Shown here: one piece after another, positions 58,368-61,978 of the stretch
Layout: each line of letters starts with the position of its first letter
Position numbering within the stretch: position 1 is the stretch's first letter
From: Brachybacterium tyrofermentans
GTDB taxonomy: Bacteria; Actinomycetota; Actinomycetes; Actinomycetales; Dermabacteraceae
Assembly (NCBI RefSeq): GCF_014897585.1
Contig: NZ_JABUXW010000024.1
Location: 1 to 61,978 of the forward strand
DNA length: 61,978 nt
Direction of reading: 5' to 3'
Notes under the pieces: generated by a model
Told to the model about the DNA's origin: nothing
The model's database searches: none
What the model saw: only the letters and a program-made list of their open reading frames with translations
Translations under genes and position numbers: made by a program

Positions 58368-59113
58368 TGTCAGGTCCTCGCGAGATCCGCATCGACGGCA
58401 CGACGGTGCGCCGCCCGCGCAAGCCCTGGACGCCGACGATCCACGCCCTGCTGGAGCATCTGGGTGCGCAGGGCCTGCCGGTGCCCCGGCCTCTGGGCCT
58501 CGATGACCGTTTCGAGTACGTGAGCCTCGTGCCCGGACTTGCGGGGGACGACGCCTGGCCCGACGGGCTCTCCCCCGACGCCGCCCGCTCCCTGGGCCGG
58601 CTGCTGCGCGCCGTGCACGAGGCGACGCGCACGTGGATCCCCCCGGCGGACGCCGTCTGGTCGGTCCCGAGCACCCCGAGCACCCCCATCTGCCACGGGG
58701 ATCCCAAGCCGGGGAACGTCGCCTGGCGGGACGGCATCGCCGTCGGGCTCTTCGACTGGGATGCCGCGCGGCCGGGCGACCCCGTCGAGGACCTCGCCTA
58801 CGCCCTGCTGTGGGCCGTTCCCGTCGACGTCGATCCCGACGACGCCCCACTCTCGCCGGCCGAGGCCGAGCTCCGGCGGGCCCGCGCCCGCGCGCTCCTC
58901 GAGGGCTATGGCTGGAACGCCCCGATCGACGTCGTCGAGGCCGCGGCATCACGCCATGAGCAGGCGATCGACGAGGTCGAGTGGCTCGGCACCCACGGCC
59001 ACGAGCCGCATGCGACCTGGGTGACGCAGGGCTGGCCCACCACCTGGCGCAGCCACCTCGAGTCGATGCACGAGGCGGGCCGACGCACCTTCCCGGTACC
59101 ACTCCCCCGCTAG
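58367..59113 (+). CDS. APH-type phosphotransferase coupled to the sugar kinase
   Basis: A 248-residue kinase-fold protein, short for the group. Catalytic loop PICHGDPKPGNVAW and metal Asp in GLFDWDAARPGD are present. The N-lobe is short with VRRPRKPWTP in place of a clear Lys strand. TGATG overlaps its start with the stop of the sugar kinase, so it is co-translated. ATG 58367 is used; GTG 58364 is possible. Substrate is unknown. Confidence 0.83.
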   Translation: MSGPREIRIDGTTVRRPRKPWTPTIHALLEHLGAQGLPVPRPLGLDDRFEYVSLVPGLAGDDAWPDGLSPDAARSLGRLLRAVHEATRTWIPPADAVWSVPSTPSTPICHGDPKPGNVAWRDGIAVGLFDWDAARPGDPVEDLAYALLWAVPVDVDPDDAPLSPAEAELRRARARALLEGYGWNAPIDVVEAAASRHEQAIDEVEWLGTHGHEPHATWVTQGWPTTWRSHLESMHEAGRRTFPVPLPR

Positions 59114-59122
59114 GCTCGCCCG

Positions 59123-59791
59123 ATGCTGCTGCTCCTGGATCTCGACAACACGCTGGTGGATCGTGACGGCGCCTTCGCCGCCTGGGCCGAGGAGTTCATC
59201 GCCGCGCAGGGAGGCACGAAGGACGATCTGCGCTGGCTGCTCGAGACGGACGGTCACGGCTACACGCATCGGGCGATCCTCGCCGACGGACTGCTCGAGC
59301 GGCTCGACCTGACCTCGACCCGCGACGAGCTCGTCCAGACCCTGCTGCACGCTCACGCGGGCCACGTGCGCTGCTACGACGGCCTGCTCGAGAAGCTCGC
59401 CGAGCTGCGCGATCGGGGATGGACGCTGATCGTCGTGACCAACGGACTCGTGGCCCAGCAGTCTCGGAAGATGCGGGTGAGCGGGCTCGAGGGTCGTGTG
59501 GACAAGGTGGTGATCTCGGAAGCTGTCGGCGCGAGGAAGCCCGCCCCGGAGATCTTCACGGCTGCGGTGGAAGGATTCCCGGCCGACGGGGTCACCTGGA
59601 TGGTCGGGGACCGCGCCACCGCGGACATCCAGGGCGGCCAGGCGGCCGGGTGCCGCACCGGATGGGTGACCCACGGTCAAGCCTGGGAGCTCGACGCACC
59701 GCCGACCTTGCAGGCACCCTCCACCCTCGAGGTGCTCGCGCTGGTCATGGAGTCAGAGGGCATTGACTCAGCCCCTCGGCGGGAGGTCTAA
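59123..59791 (+). CDS. HAD hydrolase (phosphoglycolate phosphatase-like)
   Basis: A 222-residue phosphatase. Motif I LLDLDNTLVDRD, motif II VVTNGL with Thr/Asn, motif III the Lys of GARKPAPEIF, motif IV MVGDRATADIQGG. A helical cap is at 15-90. It starts 9 bases after the phosphotransferase, so the three genes 57360-59791 make one operon. Substrate unknown; sugar phosphate is plausible from context. Confidence 0.88.
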   Translation: MLLLLDLDNTLVDRDGAFAAWAEEFIAAQGGTKDDLRWLLETDGHGYTHRAILADGLLERLDLTSTRDELVQTLLHAHAGHVRCYDGLLEKLAELRDRGWTLIVVTNGLVAQQSRKMRVSGLEGRVDKVVISEAVGARKPAPEIFTAAVEGFPADGVTWMVGDRATADIQGGQAAGCRTGWVTHGQAWELDAPPTLQAPSTLEVLALVMESEGIDSAPRREV

Positions 59792-59827
59792 TGGAGTAGC
59801 CATCTCCCGCTGGGAGACCGGAAGTAG

Positions 59828-59863
59828 AGGCCAGGACACCTGCGGTTTCGTAGGGCCTGGCCT
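59828..59863. terminator. Hairpin downstream of the HAD gene
   Basis: AGGCCAGG (59828-59835) pairs with CCTGGCCT (59856-59863) across 20 bases. It lies between convergent genes. The stem is short, so confidence is moderate. Confidence 0.5.
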
Positions 59864-59869
59864 TCGCGC

Positions 59870-60439
59870 TCATGCGAGCTTGATATCTATCCGGGTGACC
59901 TGCTCCGCCAAAGCGGGCGGAGCATCGACACGGTCGACATAGGCGTCGCCCAGCGCACCTAGTACGAGGTCTGGTGCCCAGAGCATGGGATCCTCGATCC
60001 CGGGCACCCATTCCACTCGCATATCTCGCGGGATCACAGCACGCGAGCGCAGTCCATCGACTCTTTTCAGATCTTTCCGGTCCTGCGACGGCGATCGCGA
60101 CTCCACGACGACTCGAGCGACCTCACGTTGAGCCAGCTCCCAGAGCAATCTCTCGAAGCTCAGACCCCGAGCACGTTCCTGCTTGGCAGGGACCAGCGGC
60201 GCTGCCGAGACCACGACATGGCGGAGCCCCAGCTGAGGCAACAACGCAGCCGCCCGAGCTTTCCCGTTCGCACCGAGATCTCGCCAGTGGAGCTTGTTGC
60301 CGCGGGGTGCAAGTTGGCGGAGCAGCACAGGTGCCTCCGCCGGCTCCGACGAACCTATCGAGGCACCCAAGAAGTGGATCGGCACCTCAGCGCCTCGAAT
60401 ACGCATGCTTTCGTCCACCCATGCGCAGAGACTGGCCAT
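59870..60439 (-). CDS. DUF3800-like protein (RNase H-like)
   Basis: A 189-residue protein with AWVDESMRIRG at the N-terminus, the DES motif of DUF3800, and a distal Asp region (APDLVLGALGDAYVDRV). RHVVVSAAPLVPAK and RGLSFERLLWELAQREVARVVVES fit the alpha/beta core. DUF3800 proteins have an RNase H-like fold with acidic catalytic residues and often occur in mobile or defence loci. It sits between a kinase operon and an IS30 insertion. No clear ribosome binding site precedes the ATG. Confidence 0.65.
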   Translation of the reverse strand: MASLCAWVDESMRIRGAEVPIHFLGASIGSSEPAEAPVLLRQLAPRGNKLHWRDLGANGKARAAALLPQLGLRHVVVSAAPLVPAKQERARGLSFERLLWELAQREVARVVVESRSPSQDRKDLKRVDGLRSRAVIPRDMRVEWVPGIEDPMLWAPDLVLGALGDAYVDRVDAPPALAEQVTRIDIKLA

Positions 60440-60660
60440 GCTGCGAAGGGTAGGCAGTGGCCGGACGACCCAGCGGATGAATCAAGAATTGTGGACGGCA
60501 AGCATCCGTGCGAGAGAGGCCCCCAACCCGGGACGGGCGCCCTTGTCCAGCTTCGGAGAGACTTCAGAGTTGAACCTGGCCGAACGGACCACTTCAGCCT
60601 TCAGGCCATCCCCTCGCCAACTCCCTCGGTGCCCCGAGTGATCACCGCGTCCAGCCCCTC

Positions 60661-61766
60661 GGTGGTGTCAAGGCGTCGAAGCAACATGGGGTTCGCCGGC
60701 AATGAGTCGAGCGAACGCTTCGGTGGGGGTGAGGAAGCCCAGTCGGCGGCGGGGCCGGTTGTTGATCTCCTCCGCGATGGTGGTGAGGTAGGGCTGGTGG
60801 TCCGGGATCACGGTGCCCTTGGGGAGATACTCCCGGTAGAGCCGGTTCGTGTTCTCGTTGGACGGCCGCTGCCAGGGCGAGTGGGGGTCGGCGAAGTAGA
60901 CCGGCATGTCCGTGGCCAGGGAAACCTTCGCGTGCTGCGCCATCTCGGAGCCCTGATCCCACGCCAGCGAGGCCTGCATCATCCTGGGCAGCTCGGTGAA
61001 GTACTCGATGACCGCATCCGCGGTGCCCTCGGCATGTTTGGAGGGCAGGGCGAGCAGGCCGGTGAACCCGCTCATCCGCTCCACCAGGGTCGCGGCGCAC
61101 GAGGACCCGTTCTTCCCGATGATCAAGTCGCCCTCCCAGTGCCCTGGCACCCGCCGCTGCGCGGCGTCCTCGCCCCGCTCCGCGAGCGACACCATCCCCA
61201 CGATCGGGCCACCCCTGGTCCGGCCGATGGTGCGGGGCCGGCGCTTGGTCCGTTTGGACTGCAAGAAGATCCCACGCTTCGCGAGTTCTCCGCGGGGGAT
61301 CGCGTAGATGTACTGGTAGATCGCTTCTCCGCTGACGGTGCGGCCCTGAGCGTCGGGAGAGTTCGCCATGCGGTCAACGGTCGGGTCTGCGGCCTCCAGA
61401 CGCAAGCGGCCCGCGATCTCGTTCGGCGTCCACGACGCAGCGAGGTCGGCGCTGACCCGGGCCTCGAGCACCGGGTCCTTCGCGACTTTCCGGACCTGTG
61501 GGCGCGAGCGTTGGCGCTGCGCTTTCACATCCGCGGTCACTGCTTGATAGCCCCGCGTCTTCGTCGAGTTCCGTCGAAGCTCTCTGGAGACCACTGACGG
61601 GCATCGACCCAGGTGAGAAGCGATCCTGCGGACTCCCCACCCGGCCTTCGATCCCGTCGAGATCTCCATCCGCTCCGTGAACGTGAGCAGCCGCCGCACC
61701 ATCCCAGGCCTCCTCGCCTCAAGCCCCCACCGACCGGGAGTGTTGCTACGACGCTATGACACCACC
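60661..61766 (-). mobile_element. IS30-family insertion sequence
   Basis: A 1106-base element. The left end starts GGTGGTGTCA (60661) and the right end carries its inverted copy ending at 61766; 23 of 26 terminal bases match. Flanking CTC at 60658-60660 and 61767-61769 is a 3-base target duplication. The single transposase gene fills it. IS30 elements transpose by copy-out/paste-in with 2-3 base duplications. The element looks intact and recent. Confidence 0.9.
60668..61702 (-). CDS. IS30-family transposase
   Basis: A 344-residue DDE transposase. The N-terminal HTH is LTFTERMEISTGSKAGWGVRRIASHLGRCPSVVSRELRRN, followed by the basic linker and a second helical DNA-binding part (SADLAASWTPNEIAGRL). 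The catalytic triad is in GHWEGDLIIG (Asp), SLAWDQGSEMAQH (Asp) and PSNENTNRLYREYLPK (Glu, 33 residues after the second Asp). No frameshift or stop; it is probably active. Confidence 0.95.
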   Translation of the reverse strand: MVRRLLTFTERMEISTGSKAGWGVRRIASHLGRCPSVVSRELRRNSTKTRGYQAVTADVKAQRQRSRPQVRKVAKDPVLEARVSADLAASWTPNEIAGRLRLEAADPTVDRMANSPDAQGRTVSGEAIYQYIYAIPRGELAKRGIFLQSKRTKRRPRTIGRTRGGPIVGMVSLAERGEDAAQRRVPGHWEGDLIIGKNGSSCAATLVERMSGFTGLLALPSKHAEGTADAVIEYFTELPRMMQASLAWDQGSEMAQHAKVSLATDMPVYFADPHSPWQRPSNENTNRLYREYLPKGTVIPDHQPYLTTIAEEINNRPRRRLGFLTPTEAFARLIAGEPHVASTP

Positions 61767-61978
61767 CTCGGGCGCTGCGACGAATTCCGGGTCGACCTCG
61801 GCTCGGCTCGCGCTGTAGAGCTCGTACGCCCCTCGAGAAGTCGCCGGTCCGAGAGGCGCGCGCAGCAGGGCAGCGACGTCGGCGGCGTGCGCGTCCTGAG
61901 CGGTGGCATGTCGATGGTGGGTTGGGGCCTGCCCCTTGTTCGTGGACACGCTGATTCCAGCATTTGCTGGGGAAGCGA

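Larger units (their letters stand above)
60601..61949 (-). pseudogene. Small gene interrupted by IS30
   Basis: From GTG 61949 the frame gives MSTNKGQAPTHHRHATAQDA and on to VDPEFVAAPE, 61 residues, where the IS right end cuts it at 61766. Removing the element and one CTC copy joins this in frame to GLDAVITRGTEGVGEGMA and a TGA at 60601-60603, a 79-residue protein. The exact in-frame join across the target duplication supports a real gene. It is not recognised. The surviving frame ends a few codons into the IS (GVIAS). Confidence 0.6.

Noticed and set aside
1..61978. CRISPR array, tRNA, rRNA, riboswitch or replication origin
   Set aside because: No spaced direct repeats of the right size, no cloverleaf or known leader pattern was found by reading; tandem repeats present are contiguous without spacers.

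Overview
The window is high-GC DNA (roughly 70% by eye) with dense, short-spaced genes, many GTG starts, Tat-exported enzymes, an actinobacterial-type Mn uptake locus, an LCP cell-wall ligase and HelR-type RNA polymerase motor. This fits an actinobacterium of the Micrococcales; a Brachybacterium-like (Dermabacteraceae) chromosome is my best guess, from gene style only. No rRNA, tRNA, CRISPR array, phage module or replication origin was seen. Most genes are single transcription units or pairs of accessory metabolic genes, so this reads as a flexible chromosomal region rather than a core operon region.

Layout. 1-5 kb: a broken Abi-family gene at the window edge, an MFS exporter behind two near-identical palindromic operators, a zinc-finger/HTH protein, a decayed phosphotransferase, a DHFR-like reductase and an aldo/keto reductase. 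5-9.2 kb: a Gly/Gln-rich repeat protein, then a coupled pair of Tat-exported wall enzymes (peptidoglycan-binding NlpC/P60 protein and sialidase) and another DHFR-like protein. 9.2-16 kb: DksA-like zinc-finger protein, GNAT, aldo/keto reductase with divergent HxlR regulator, ArsR regulator with divergent old-yellow-enzyme reductase, and HelR. 16-24.6 kb: small metabolic genes, a P-loop kinase coupled to a membrane-anchored protein, an S66 peptidase, release factor 3, NUDIX, HAD and acetyltransferase genes. 24.6-31.7 kb: LCP ligase, LysR regulator, a frame-broken gene, a Tat-exported GH25 lysozyme, an amino acid permease and a beta-carbonic anhydrase. 31.7-37.2 kb: phosphotransferases, a LOG-type protein, a DNA alkylation repair protein, a GNAT broken by an early stop and a Pr6Pr-type membrane protein. 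37.2-40.7 kb: mntR and a convergent mntABC-type Mn transporter, both preceded by a GTTCG-N6-CGAAC palindrome. 40.8-47.8 kb: GntR/MFS pair, TIM-barrel isomerase, DUF402 protein, GNAT, a phosphotransferase joined by deletion to a headless kinase, and a Phd/RelE toxin-antitoxin pair. 47.8-54.6 kb: PEP mutase-like enzyme, aldo/keto reductase, a 10-bp minisatellite with a duplicated aldo/keto reductase scrap, a CoA-binding protein and a rifampicin phosphotransferase-like protein. 54.6-62 kb: GH78 rhamnosidase divergent from a GlcNAc-kinase-like gene with coupled phosphotransferase, a HAD phosphatase, a DUF3800-like protein and an intact IS30 element sitting in a small gene.

Themes. (1) Regulation by local palindromes: several regulators have clear inverted repeats beside them, the Mn regulon being the best supported. 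(2) Rifamycin tolerance: a HelR motor and a rifampicin-phosphotransferase-like enzyme both occur here, about 36 kb apart. (3) Gene decay: at least eight genes are broken by deletion, frameshift, nonsense or IS insertion. (4) Short tandem repeats, both intergenic (21 bp x4, 28 bp x2.7, 10 bp x21) and inside genes. I do not see a clear new multi-gene defence or biosynthetic system; the most novel-looking items are the 21-bp palindrome array, the GGTGACC decamer array and the twin operators without an adjacent classical repressor.
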